Below, one piece after another: positions 51,820 through 60,773 of a stretch of 64,000 bases of DNA. This DNA is from Streptomyces sp. NBC_01298 (GTDB taxonomy: Bacteria; Actinomycetota; Actinomycetes; Streptomycetales; Streptomycetaceae). How positions within the stretch are numbered: the first letter of the stretch is position 1; each line of letters begins with the position of its first letter. The stretch lies in the NCBI RefSeq assembly GCF_035978755.1, contig NZ_CP108414.1, forward strand, positions 3,720,001 through 3,784,000, written 5' to 3'. The notes under the pieces were generated by a model, which was not told the origin of the DNA, did no database searches, and was given only the letters and a program-made list of their open reading frames with translations. The translations under genes were made by a program, and so were the position numbers.

Positions 51820-53421
51820 GTGAACGACCGCCCCTCGTCGGGCCAGTACCCCGATTTCGGGTACGACGGCCTTTCCACCACCACCTTCGCTGGCGATTCA
51901 GCGTTCACGCCCTATGAAACGCAGGGTCAGGGCTACAACTACGGCGCCACCTACGGTTCCTACGACACCGGCTCGTACGACACCACGGCATGGACCGCCC
52001 CCCAGAACGGCTACACACAGCAGTCCGCCGACGGATATGGCGGCTACGCCGCCCACGACGGCTACCTCTCGACCGTCCCCACGCAGGGCGGCGTCTCCCT
52101 GGACTATCAGTCCACCGCTTTCGGCTACGACACCTCCGCCGAGCAGACCGGCCACTGGTCGGTCCCCGGCTACGGCACCGAGACCGGCACCTACGACGCC
52201 ACCGCCTGGAACACGGCCCCCGAGCAGACCTACGGCTACAGCGGCTACGAGCAGCAACAGCCGCAGCAGCAAGTACCGGAGCCGGCGCAGGATCAGGCCT
52301 ACACCCAGGCCTACACCCAACCCGATGAGCAGCAGTACGCCTACGACTACGGGTACGAGGCCTACGCCGCCGCCCCCTCGCCCCAGGGCGAGACGGCCTA
52401 CACCGAGACCGCCGTCTTCGACTTCCTCCCCGCCGATGTCGGCGCCGAGGCGCACATCGAGACCGCGGACGCGGATACGGACGCGAACCTCGACCTGGAC
52501 CCCGACCTGGACCTCGACCTGGACCTGGACGCCCAGGTACACGATCTCCCCACCCAGGCCATGCCCGTCACCCCGGCCGCGCCGGACGGTCCGCGCCCCT
52601 CGCGCCGCGCCGGTTCCAAGCCCGGCTCGAAGCCCGTCGCCAAGGCGGGCAAGGCGAGTACCGCCAAGGCCGGTGCCAACAACCGCCGTCGCACCCCGGC
52701 CAAGCGTTCCGCGCTGCTGACCGTGGCCGTTCCCTCGGCCTGCGTGATGGGTGTCGCGGGTGTGGCCGCCGCCTCCGTGGGCGGGCTCACCGGTACGGAG
52801 AAGCCGTCCGAGGAGACCACCACCCTGGCCGCGCCCGACCCGGCCTCCATCAAGCCGGTCGCGGCGAACAGCAAGCTCGACACGCAGCTCACCGCCCTCA
52901 GCGCCGACGCCGGCGACTTCGCCGACCGCGCGAGCCGCACCCAGGAACGCATCGACCTGCGCCTGCGCCAGGACGAGGAGAAGAAACGGAAGGCGGAGGA
53001 GGCGGCGGCCAAGGAAGCGGCCCGCCCCAAGTTCGCGCTCCCCGTCGCACGGCACGGTCTGAGCGCCGGCTTCGGCCAGGCGGGCGTCAACTGGATGTCC
53101 GTGCACACCGGCATCGACTTCCCGGTGTCCTACGGGACTTCGGTCATGGCCGCCACCGACGGCACCGTGCGCAGCCAGTGGAACTCCGCCTACGGCAACA
53201 TGGTGATACTCACCGCCGCCGACGGCACCGAGACCTGGTACTGCCACCTCAGCAGCGCCAAGATCCGCTCCGGCAAGGTCAAGGCCGGCGACGTCATCGC
53301 GTACTCCGGCAACTCCGGCAACTCCACCGGCCCGCACCTCCACTTCGAGGTGAGGCCGGGCGGCGGCTCCCCGGTCGACCCGCAGGCATGGCTGCGCGCC
53401 AAGGGCCTGAACCCGAACTGA
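51820..53421 (+). CDS. M23/LytM metallopeptidase with long Tyr/Gly/Gln-rich cytoplasmic head
   Basis: A 533-residue membrane-tethered peptidoglycan endopeptidase. Residues 1-210 are Tyr/Gly/Gln/Thr-rich (SYDTTAW, YGYSGYEQQQPQQQ), followed by an acidic DLDLDLDLD run and a Lys/Ala-rich segment. A helix near 303-327 (ALLTVAVPSACVMGVAGVAA) reaches the outside, then a charged coiled stretch (RLRQDEEKKRKAEEAAAKE) and the LytM domain with H429xxxD433 (HTGIDF) and H506-L-H508 (HLHFEV), so the zinc site is complete. There is no N-terminal signal peptide, so the head is cytoplasmic. GTG 51820 is the start. Likely a cell-wall remodelling enzyme with a regulatory head. Confidence 0.9.
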   Translation: MNDRPSSGQYPDFGYDGLSTTTFAGDSAFTPYETQGQGYNYGATYGSYDTGSYDTTAWTAPQNGYTQQSADGYGGYAAHDGYLSTVPTQGGVSLDYQSTAFGYDTSAEQTGHWSVPGYGTETGTYDATAWNTAPEQTYGYSGYEQQQPQQQVPEPAQDQAYTQAYTQPDEQQYAYDYGYEAYAAAPSPQGETAYTETAVFDFLPADVGAEAHIETADADTDANLDLDPDLDLDLDLDAQVHDLPTQAMPVTPAAPDGPRPSRRAGSKPGSKPVAKAGKASTAKAGANNRRRTPAKRSALLTVAVPSACVMGVAGVAAASVGGLTGTEKPSEETTTLAAPDPASIKPVAANSKLDTQLTALSADAGDFADRASRTQERIDLRLRQDEEKKRKAEEAAAKEAARPKFALPVARHGLSAGFGQAGVNWMSVHTGIDFPVSYGTSVMAATDGTVRSQWNSAYGNMVILTAADGTETWYCHLSSAKIRSGKVKAGDVIAYSGNSGNSTGPHLHFEVRPGGGSPVDPQAWLRAKGLNPN

Positions 53422-53452
53422 GGCAGTGCACGACGCGGAACCACTACGCGGA

Positions 53453-53494
53453 ACGTGGAAGGGCCCGCCCCCTGAGGGGCGGGCCCTTCCACGT
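53453..53494. terminator. Strong bidirectional terminator between M23 and pcrA
   Basis: A perfect 19-bp stem (53453-53471 with 53476-53494; core GGAAGGGCCCGCCCC) and a CTGA loop, between the convergent M23 and pcrA genes. Confidence 0.9.
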
Positions 53495-53517
53495 CGGCTA
53501 CGGAACCGTGCCGCCCG

Positions 53518-56052
53518 CTAGAGCTTCTGCACCGGCGCGTACCTCAGCAGCAGCCGCTTCGGCTTCTCGTCCCCGAAGTCGATGGTGGCCTGCGCGTCCG
53601 CGCCCGCTCCCCTGACCTCCATGACGGTGCCCAGCCCGAACTGGTCGTGCGTGACCCGGTCCCCGACCACCAGCGCGATGACCGGCTTGTCGGTGGCCCG
53701 CCGCGTCGCGAACCCCGACGGGCCCGACTTCGTACGCGACGAGGACAGGAAGGCCTCCGGCGAGGTGCCGAAGGTGGCCTTCGACCCGCCTCCGCCGGAG
53801 CCCGAGCCCGAGGATCCGTACCCGGAGCTGCGCATCGGGCCCGCCGGCTTCTGCACCGCGCCCGTCCGCTTCCACTGCAGGTACTCGGCCGGAATCTCTT
53901 CCAGGAACCGCGACGGCGGGTTGTACGAGGGGGTGCCCCAGGCGCTGCGCATGCTCGACCGCGTCAGGTACAGCCGCTCGCGCGCCCGCGTGATGCCGAC
54001 GTAGGCGAGGCGGCGCTCCTCCTCCAGTTCCTTGGTCTGGCCCAGCGCGCGCATGTGCGGGAAGACCCCGTCCTCCATGCCGGTCAGGAAGACCACCGGG
54101 AACTCGAGGCCCTTGGCGGTGTGCAGGGTCATGAGGGTGATGACCCCGTTGCCGTCGGTGTCCTCGTCCGGGATCTGGTCGGAGTCGGCGACCAGCGCGA
54201 CCTGCTCCAGGAACTCCGCGAGGGTGCCCGGGCCCACCGGCGGGGCGCCGTTCTCGGCGGCCTCGGCCGCCGCCGCCACCCGTGCCTGCTCGAATTCGAG
54301 CGCCACGGCGGCGAGCTCCTGGAGGTTCTCGATGCGCGTCTCGTCCTGCGGGTCGGTCGAGGCCTGGAGTTCGGCGAGGTAGCCCGTACGCTCCAGGACC
54401 GCTTCCAGGACCACCGCGGGGCCGGCGCCCGAGTCGACGATGGTGCGGAGCTCCTCCATCAGCACGTTGAAGCGCTTGACGGCGTTGGTCGAGCGGGCGG
54501 CCATGCCGAAGGCCTCGTCGACCCGGCGCAGCGCCTGCGGGAAGGTGATCTTCTCGCGCATCGCGAGCGCGTCGATCATCGCCTCGGCGCGCTCGCCGAT
54601 GCCGCGCTTGGGCACGTTCAGGATCCGGCGGAGCGGGACGTTGTCCTCGGGATTCGACAGGACGCGCAGGTACGCGAGGACGTCGCGGACCTCCTTGCGC
54701 TCGTAGAACCGGACGCCGCCGACGACCTTGTAGGGCAGTCCGACGCGGATGAAGATCTCCTCGAACACGCGGGACTGCGCGTTGGTCCGGTAGAAGATCG
54801 CGACGTCGCCGGCCTTCGCGTCGCCCGCGTCCGTCAGCCGGTCGATCTCGTCGGCGATGAACTGCGCCTCGTCGTGCTCGGTGTCGGCGACGTAGCCGGT
54901 GATGACCGCGCCGCTGCCGGCCTCGGTCCACAGGTTCTTCGCGCGGCGGTTCTCGTTGCGCTCGATGACCGCGTTGGCGGCGGACAGGATCGTCTGGGTG
55001 GAGCGGTAGTTCTGCTCCAGCAGGATCGTGGTCGCGTCCGCGTAGTCCTCTTCGAACTGGAGGATGTTGCGGATGGTCGCGCCGCGGAAGGCGTAGATCG
55101 ACTGGTCGGCGTCACCCACCACGCACAGCTCGGCGGGCGGCAGGTCCGGGTAGCCGGTGCCGACCAGCTCGCGCACGAGCGTGTACTGGGCGTGGTTGGT
55201 GTCCTGGTACTCGTCGACCAGCACGTGCCGGAAGCGGCGCCGGTAGTGCTCGGCGACGTCCGGGAAGGCCTGGAGCAGGTGGACGGTGGTCATGATGATG
55301 TCGTCGAAGTCGAGCGCGTTGGCCTCGCCGAGGCGCCCCTGGTACATGGCGTACGCCTGGGCGAGGGTCTTCTCGAAACCGTCCGCGGCCTGCCCGGCGA
55401 AGGCGTCCGCGTCGATGAGCTCGTTCTTGAGGTTCGAGATCTTGGCGCTGAAGGCCTTCGGCGGGAACTTCTTCGGGTCCAGGTCCAGGTCGCGGCAGAC
55501 CAGCGCCATCAGGCGCTTCGAGTCCGCCGCGTCGTAGATCGAGAAGGAGGAGGTGAAACCCAGCCGCTTGGACTCGCGGCGCAGGATGCGCACGCACGCG
55601 CTGTGGAAGGTGGAGACCCACATGGCGTTCGCGCGCGGACCGACCAGGCCCTCGACGCGCTCCTTCATCTCACCGGCGGCCTTGTTGGTGAAGGTGATCG
55701 CCAGGATCTGCCCCGGGTGGACCCCGCGCGCGCCCAGCAGGTGGCCGATGCGGTGCGTCAGCACGCGCGTCTTGCCGGAGCCGGCGCCGGCCACGATGAG
55801 CAGCGGTGAGCCCGCGTGCACCACGGCGGCGCGCTGCTCCGCGTTCAGCCCCTCCAGGAGGGCCGCCGGGTCGATGACGGGCCTGGGGGCTCCGTCCCGG
55901 TAGTACGCGTCCCCGTGGATGGGCGCGTCGAACCGGCCCCCGAAGAGATCGTCCGCGCCCGCCTCGGGGGCGGCGTGGTCTTCGGGCGGCGGGGGGACCT
56001 CTTCGGAGGGGGAGAGGTCGGCCAGGAAGCTGTCGTCAAAGAGGCTGCTCAT
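53518..56052 (-). CDS. pcrA: UvrD/PcrA-type ATP-dependent DNA helicase
   Basis: A superfamily 1 3'-5' DNA helicase (844 residues). An N-terminal disordered ~60 residues precedes the helicase core: GLNAEQRAAV, Walker A VAGAGSGKT, Walker B VLVDEYQDTN, ILLEQNYRST, VITLMTLHTAKGLEF, and motif VI AYVGITRARERLY. The C-terminal TUDOR-like part GDRVTHDQFGLGTVM is typical of PcrA (RNA-polymerase binding) and separates it from RecB- and Rep-like helicases. Acts in replication/transcription conflicts and repair. Start ATG 56052. Convergent with the M23 gene. Confidence 0.97.
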   Translation of the reverse strand: MSSLFDDSFLADLSPSEEVPPPPEDHAAPEAGADDLFGGRFDAPIHGDAYYRDGAPRPVIDPAALLEGLNAEQRAAVVHAGSPLLIVAGAGSGKTRVLTHRIGHLLGARGVHPGQILAITFTNKAAGEMKERVEGLVGPRANAMWVSTFHSACVRILRRESKRLGFTSSFSIYDAADSKRLMALVCRDLDLDPKKFPPKAFSAKISNLKNELIDADAFAGQAADGFEKTLAQAYAMYQGRLGEANALDFDDIIMTTVHLLQAFPDVAEHYRRRFRHVLVDEYQDTNHAQYTLVRELVGTGYPDLPPAELCVVGDADQSIYAFRGATIRNILQFEEDYADATTILLEQNYRSTQTILSAANAVIERNENRRAKNLWTEAGSGAVITGYVADTEHDEAQFIADEIDRLTDAGDAKAGDVAIFYRTNAQSRVFEEIFIRVGLPYKVVGGVRFYERKEVRDVLAYLRVLSNPEDNVPLRRILNVPKRGIGERAEAMIDALAMREKITFPQALRRVDEAFGMAARSTNAVKRFNVLMEELRTIVDSGAGPAVVLEAVLERTGYLAELQASTDPQDETRIENLQELAAVALEFEQARVAAAAEAAENGAPPVGPGTLAEFLEQVALVADSDQIPDEDTDGNGVITLMTLHTAKGLEFPVVFLTGMEDGVFPHMRALGQTKELEEERRLAYVGITRARERLYLTRSSMRSAWGTPSYNPPSRFLEEIPAEYLQWKRTGAVQKPAGPMRSSGYGSSGSGSGGGGSKATFGTSPEAFLSSSRTKSGPSGFATRRATDKPVIALVVGDRVTHDQFGLGTVMEVRGAGADAQATIDFGDEKPKRLLLRYAPVQKL

Positions 56053-56221
56053 CGCCTTCCGAGTTTAGGGGGCGGGACCGACAGCCGGTCCCGCCCCCGG
56101 AAAATCCCTGTCCCCCCACGGAAAATTCGGCGGCATATGCCCTGCGGACCCCTCCCGCCCCCTTCCGAGTCGCTCGCTGCGCCGCTAGCGTGCTCCGCCA
56201 ACCGGAAGGAGGTGCCGGCCC

Positions 56222-57286
56222 GTGTACACGTACGGATTCCCCTCGTCCCAACCCTCCCCCCACCACCGCAAGCCGCGCACCCGAAGACATCCGAACGCCC
56301 CCGCCGCGGTCGTCACGACCGCGGCCCTTTCCTCCTTGGGCCTGCTCCTCCCCCACCAGGCCGCGGCGGCGCCGGCGCCCCGCCCCTCGGTGGAGGAGGT
56401 ACGGACCCGCGTGGACGAGTTACACCGGCAGGCGGGCACGGCCACCCAGGCCTACGACGCGGCGGCCGGGCGGACCGAGGAGCAGCGGGCCCTGCTGTCG
56501 GCGCTCATGGACCAGGTGGCCGCCACCACGCAGAAGCTGAACGAGGCCCGGCGGCTGCTCGGCAGCTACGCCGCCGACCGGTACCGCGGGGCCGGCGGGC
56601 TCGGCGGGACCGCGACCCTGCTGCTCGGCGACGATCCGCAGGCCTTCTTCGCCCAGACGCACCTGCTGAACCGGCTCGGCGGCCGTGAGGACGCACTGCT
56701 CACCCGGTACACCCGGGCCAGGGCGGAGACGGCCGGCAAGCGCCGGGAGGCGGCCGTCGTGGTCTCGGAGCTGGAGCGGGCGCAGGAGCAGCTGCGCGGG
56801 CGCAAGCAGGAGGTGCAGTCCCGGCTCTCGGAGGCGAACGCGCTGCTCGCGCAGCTGACCGCGGCGGAGCGGGCGCGGGCCCTGGCCCCCCGGGCGCCGG
56901 CCGCCTCGGGACCTCGGCCGGGTGACGCCCCCGCGTCGGCGGCCGGTGTCAGGGCGGTGGCCTTCGCCCGGGCCCAGCTGGGGAAACCGTACGTCTGGGG
57001 CGCGACCGGCCCGCGCTCGTACGACTGCTCCGGCCTGACCCAGGCCGCCTGGCGGGCGGCGGGGATCACGCTGCCGCGCACCACGTGGGACCAGGTGAAG
57101 GCGGCTCCGCGGATCGCGACGAAGGATCTGCGGCCGGGGGACCTGGTCTTCTTCTACGCGGACATCAGCCACGTCGGGATCTACATCGGCGGCGGCCGCA
57201 TGATCCACGCCCCGAGGCCGGGGTCGTCGGTGCGCGAGGACTCGGTCTACTACCAGCCGATCTACGGGAGCGTCCGGCCGGGGTGA
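56222..57286 (+). CDS. NlpC/P60 peptidoglycan endopeptidase, copy 1
   Basis: A 354-residue secreted enzyme cutting peptide stems of peptidoglycan. A signal peptide (AVVTTAALSSLGLLL ... AAA) is followed by a coiled-coil domain (residues ~50-225) and a C-terminal NlpC/P60 domain with C269 in SYDCSGLTQAAW and H317 in ISHVGIYIGGG. The coiled coil probably keeps the enzyme inactive until bound by a division or FtsEX-type partner, by analogy with RipA/CwlO; inference. GTG 56222 follows GGAAGGAGGTGCCGGCCC. It shares strong similarity with the gene at 59000. A CTAGCGT element lies at 56185. Confidence 0.9.
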   Translation: MYTYGFPSSQPSPHHRKPRTRRHPNAPAAVVTTAALSSLGLLLPHQAAAAPAPRPSVEEVRTRVDELHRQAGTATQAYDAAAGRTEEQRALLSALMDQVAATTQKLNEARRLLGSYAADRYRGAGGLGGTATLLLGDDPQAFFAQTHLLNRLGGREDALLTRYTRARAETAGKRREAAVVVSELERAQEQLRGRKQEVQSRLSEANALLAQLTAAERARALAPRAPAASGPRPGDAPASAAGVRAVAFARAQLGKPYVWGATGPRSYDCSGLTQAAWRAAGITLPRTTWDQVKAAPRIATKDLRPGDLVFFYADISHVGIYIGGGRMIHAPRPGSSVREDSVYYQPIYGSVRPG

Positions 57287-57529
57287 GAGCGCCCGGCGTG
57301 TCCGTCACTCAGCGCCACCGTGCGGCGGGGCCTCCGGCGTGGCGCTCACCGTCCGTATCAGAGGAGTTGGCGGGGCGCCCGCCAACTCGCTCTCTCCGTT
57401 GGTCCGTTCGTGCCGCTCGATTCGCGGGTTCCGCCAACCGGACCTAGCGTCTAGCGCATCGAGGAGCATTTACTGCCTTTTACGGACAAAGTGTTCGGGG
57501 CTGCACCTCGGGGACCCGGAGGATCCACC

Positions 57530-58054
57530 ATGCGTGCGATACGCGTCGCATCCGTCACCCTGCTGTCCACCGCCGCCTTCGCGCTCACCGCGCCGTCCGC
57601 CTCGGCCAACGACGGCGGGACCACGCCCAATGTCACGTCCTTCGGCTTCACCGTCTCCCCCGCCACGGTCGCCCCGGGCGGTACCGTCACCCTGAACGCC
57701 ACCGAATGCCAGGATCCCCTGGTCAAGGTCTCCTCCGGCGTCTTCGACGCGGTCGAGCTCAATGAGGGCAAGTCCGCCACCGTCAAGGTGGACGCGGACG
57801 CCAAGGCGGGTGCCCAGTACGAGGTCACCTTCGACTGCAAGGGCGAGAAGGGCACGACCACGCTCACGGTCGCGGGCCACTCGACCGGCACCGGGACCGG
57901 AACGACCACTCCCTCCAAGGGCGTCAAGGCCGGCCTCGGCGGCGGCGCCGGCGGCCTGAACGGCACCGAGATCGCGGCCGGTTCCGCGCTGCTGGCCGGT
58001 GCGCTCGGCGGTGGCGTGTACCTGATGCGCCGCCGGGCCGACGGCAACGCCTGA
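57530..58054 (+). CDS. Secreted wall protein with C-terminal anchor, probable sortase substrate
   Basis: A 174-residue protein: a signal peptide (VASVTLLSTAAFALTAPSASA, cut after ASA), an Ig-like beta domain (FTVSPATVAPGGTVTLNATE, with Cys in TECQD and FDCKGEK), a Gly/Thr spacer, and a C-terminal sorting-like end: GLNGTEIAAGS, helix ALLAGALGGGVYLM, tail RRRADGNA. Instead of LPxTG it has LNGTE before the helix, an unusual signal. The class F sortase gene starts 148 bases downstream. ATG 57530 is preceded by CGGAGGATCC. No catalytic motif. Confidence 0.85.
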   Translation: MRAIRVASVTLLSTAAFALTAPSASANDGGTTPNVTSFGFTVSPATVAPGGTVTLNATECQDPLVKVSSGVFDAVELNEGKSATVKVDADAKAGAQYEVTFDCKGEKGTTTLTVAGHSTGTGTGTTTPSKGVKAGLGGGAGGLNGTEIAAGSALLAGALGGGVYLMRRRADGNA

Positions 58055-58202
58055 CCGCTAGGGCCTGTCGTCCCCCGGGCACCCTGACCGCCGGGCCCGT
58101 CCGACCCGCCCCTGGCCGCCGGACGGGCCCGGTCCAGCACCCGCCCCACAACACCCGCCCCACACCCCCCGGCGCCACCGCGCCACCGAAGGAGCGCGCA
58201 TC

Positions 58203-58862
58203 ATGCCCCGCCCCCAGGAGCGTACGAAGCCTCGCGGCGGCTGGGGCGTCGTCGCCGTGGTCGCCCTCAGCGGCACGTTCCTCCTCACCAACGGGCTCGA
58301 CCTGAACGGCGGTCCGCCGCAGCCCGCGCAGGCCGCCTCGCTGGTCAGCGACCCGGCCCACGACGAGGCCGCCCGCCGCCTCCCGCCGGCCCCGAAGCCG
58401 CTGAAGTCCTCCGCGCCGACCCGGATCCGGATTCCGTCCGTACAGGTCGACGCCCCCGTCACCCGGGTCGGACTCGACGCCGAGGGCTGGGTGGACGCGC
58501 CGCCGCCGCAGGACGGGAACCTGGCCGGCTGGTACGGGGGTTCCCCCGCTCCGGGCGCCCAGGGCACGGCGGTGATCGACGGGCACGTGGACAACAGGCG
58601 GGGTCCGGCCGTCTTCTACACCCTCGGCTCGCTCGAGCGGGGCCGGCACATCGAGGTGGACCGACGGGACGGCCGTACCGCCGTGTTCACGGTGTACGGC
58701 ATCGAGGTCGTGGGTAAAAAAGACTTCCCGGCGGCCCGGATCTACGGCCCCAAGGGTGCTCCGGAGCTCCGCGTGATCACCTGCGGCGGCGGCTTCTCGA
58801 AGAAGGAGGGCTACGACGGCAACGTGGTCGTCTTCGCCCGCCTGACGGAGATCCGCGGATAG
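58203..58862 (+). CDS. Class F sortase
   Basis: A 219-residue membrane-anchored transpeptidase: N-terminal helix (GVVAVVALSGTFLLTNGL), Pro-rich spacer, then the sortase domain with H128 in IDGHVDN, C194 in LRVITCGGG and a basic end (FARLTEIRG) supplying the Arg. Class F enzymes in Streptomyces anchor few or unknown proteins. The obvious partner is the secreted protein encoded just upstream (57530-58054). ATG 58203 after AAGGAGCGCGCATC. Confidence 0.92.
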   Translation: MPRPQERTKPRGGWGVVAVVALSGTFLLTNGLDLNGGPPQPAQAASLVSDPAHDEAARRLPPAPKPLKSSAPTRIRIPSVQVDAPVTRVGLDAEGWVDAPPPQDGNLAGWYGGSPAPGAQGTAVIDGHVDNRRGPAVFYTLGSLERGRHIEVDRRDGRTAVFTVYGIEVVGKKDFPAARIYGPKGAPELRVITCGGGFSKKEGYDGNVVVFARLTEIRG

Positions 58863-58999
58863 AGCCGACCTCGGTACGGACACCCGAGCCACCAGGTCCG
58901 GTCGCGTACGGCCACTTTCGATCATCTCGTCATCCAGCCGTTACCTTCGGGTCTAGCGTCCTCCCCCAAGCACCGACGGAGGAAGGACGTGAGGCCCTC

Positions 59000-60052
59000 G
59001 TGGCCAGTCATCGAAAGCCCAGGCAGCGCCCGCTGGGCGGCGGCACGGCACGGAGCACCGTACGCACCACCGCCGCCACCCTCGCCCTCGCGGGCGCTGC
59101 CACCGCCACCGCGTTCGAAGGCACGTCCCACGCCGACCCGCAGCAGACGCCCTCACAGGTCAAGGCGGAGATGGACCGGCTCTACGAGGAGGCCGAGGCC
59201 GCGACGGACCGGTACAACGGGGCGAAGGAGAAGGCCGACGAGGCGCAGCGCGCGCTCGACGGGCTGCGGGACCAGACCGCCCTCAAGACCGACCGGCTCA
59301 ACACGGCCCGCAGCGCGCTCGGTTCGCTGGCCGCGAACCAGTACCGCAGTGGCACGCTGGGCGCCGCCGTACAGCTCGCGATGTCCGACGATCCGCAGGA
59401 GTACCTGGACCGGGTCGCGCTCATCACCCGCGCCGGGAACCGCAAAGCGGCCGAGATCTCGGCCGTGCGGCGGGGGCTCGAAGAGGTCGGCCAGCTCAAG
59501 GACCAGGCCGCCGGGCGCCTCGCCGACCTGCGGACCCGGCAGCGCGAACTCGCGGGCCACAAGGCCGAGATCGAGGAGAAGCTGACCGCCGCGCAGCGGC
59601 TGCTGGCCAAGCTGACGGCCGAGGAGCGCGCGGCCTACGAGGCCCGCTCGGCCGGCCCCGCCCCGAGCGCCCCCGCCACCCGGGCTCCGCTGCCCGCCGA
59701 CGGCTCCCGCGCGGCCCGTGCGGTGGCCTTCGCGTACGGGGCGATCGGCAAGCCGTACGTGTGGGGGGCGACGGGACCGGGCTCGTTCGACTGCTCCGGC
59801 CTGACCCAGGCGGCGTGGCGCGCGGCCGGGGTGTCGCTGCCGCGCACCACCTACACACAGATCAACGCGGGACAGCGGGTCTCTCGCGGGGCGCTGGCCC
59901 CCGGTGACCTGGTGTTCTTCTACTCCGGTGTCACGCACGTCGGCATGTACATCGGCAACGGCCAGATGATCCACGCCCCGCGCCCCGGCTCCACGGTCCG
60001 CGTCGCGCCGATCGACTCGATGCCCTGGGCCGGAGCCTCCCGCCCCGCGTGA
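59000..60052 (+). CDS. NlpC/P60 peptidoglycan endopeptidase, copy 2
   Basis: A 350-residue secreted enzyme like the one at 56222: signal peptide ending AFEGTSHADPQQ, coiled-coil domain (EAEAATDRYNGAKEKADEAQ ... LRTRQRELAGHKAEIEEKL), spacer, and NlpC/P60 domain with C265 in SFDCSGLTQAAW and H313 in VTHVGMYIGNG. GTG 59000 follows GGAGGAAGGACGTGAGGCCCTC. The two copies flank the sortase and its probable substrate, which suggests a shared cell-wall locus. A CTAGCGT element lies at 58953 in its promoter region. Confidence 0.9.
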   Translation: MASHRKPRQRPLGGGTARSTVRTTAATLALAGAATATAFEGTSHADPQQTPSQVKAEMDRLYEEAEAATDRYNGAKEKADEAQRALDGLRDQTALKTDRLNTARSALGSLAANQYRSGTLGAAVQLAMSDDPQEYLDRVALITRAGNRKAAEISAVRRGLEEVGQLKDQAAGRLADLRTRQRELAGHKAEIEEKLTAAQRLLAKLTAEERAAYEARSAGPAPSAPATRAPLPADGSRAARAVAFAYGAIGKPYVWGATGPGSFDCSGLTQAAWRAAGVSLPRTTYTQINAGQRVSRGALAPGDLVFFYSGVTHVGMYIGNGQMIHAPRPGSTVRVAPIDSMPWAGASRPA

Positions 60053-60077
60053 GCTCCGGGTGGGTGCCCTGCCGGGC

Positions 60078-60773
60078 TCAGATCAGCCGGCGGGCCGTCG
60101 CCCAGCGGGTCAGCTCGTGGCGGTTGGAGAGCTGGAGCTTGCGCAGCACGGCCGAGACGTGGGATTCCACGGTCTTGACCGAGATGAACAGCTGCTTGGC
60201 GATCTCCTTGTACGCGTACCCGCGGGCGATCAGCCGCAGCACCTCGCGCTCGCGCTGGGTGAGGCGGTCCAGGTCCTCGTCGACCGGCGGAGCGTCCGTC
60301 GAGGCGAAGGCGTCGAGCACGAAGCCCGCGAGGCGCGGCGAGAACACCGCGTCCCCGTCCTGGACACGGAAGACCGAGTCCACCAGGTCGGTGCCGGTGA
60401 TCGTCTTGGTGACGTAGCCGCGGGCGCCGCCCCGGATGACTCCGATGACGTCCTCGGCCGCGTCGGACACCGACAGGGCCAGGAACCGTACCGGGTCCTC
60501 GACGGCGCCCATCAGCGGGGCGCAGCGGCGCAGTACCTCGACGCCGCCGCCACCGGGCAGGTGCACGTCGAGGAGCACCACCTCGGGGCGGGTGGCGGTG
60601 ATGACGGTGACGGCCTGGTCCACGTCGGCGGCCTCTCCGACGACCTCGACCCCGGTCCGCTCGGTCTCGCCGATCTCGGCCTGTACCCCGGTGCGGAACA
60701 TCCGGTGGTCGTCGACGAGCACCACCCGGACCCTCCTGGTCGCGCCGCCGGTGCTCGCGCTGTCCTCGGTCAT
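60078..60773 (-). CDS. LuxR/NarL-family response regulator
   Basis: A 231-residue two-component regulator: receiver domain with the acidic pocket VDDHRM (D21, D22), phospho-acceptor D69 in VVLLDVHLPGGGG, and a C-terminal LuxR HTH (LTQREREVLRLIARGYAYKE, ISVKTVESHVSAVLRKLQLS). ATG 60773 overlaps the kinase stop by 4 bases (ATGA), so it is the partner of the PspC sensor kinase upstream. The likely targets include the divergent PspC membrane protein gene. Signal unknown, probably envelope stress. Confidence 0.93.
   Translation of the reverse strand: MTEDSASTGGATRRVRVVLVDDHRMFRTGVQAEIGETERTGVEVVGEAADVDQAVTVITATRPEVVLLDVHLPGGGGVEVLRRCAPLMGAVEDPVRFLALSVSDAAEDVIGVIRGGARGYVTKTITGTDLVDSVFRVQDGDAVFSPRLAGFVLDAFASTDAPPVDEDLDRLTQREREVLRLIARGYAYKEIAKQLFISVKTVESHVSAVLRKLQLSNRHELTRWATARRLI

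Noticed and set aside
51898..53343. Minus-strand open frame (481 residues) opposite the M23 peptidase
   Set aside because: Gly/Val/Arg-rich shadow frame; the plus strand carries the complete LytM active site.
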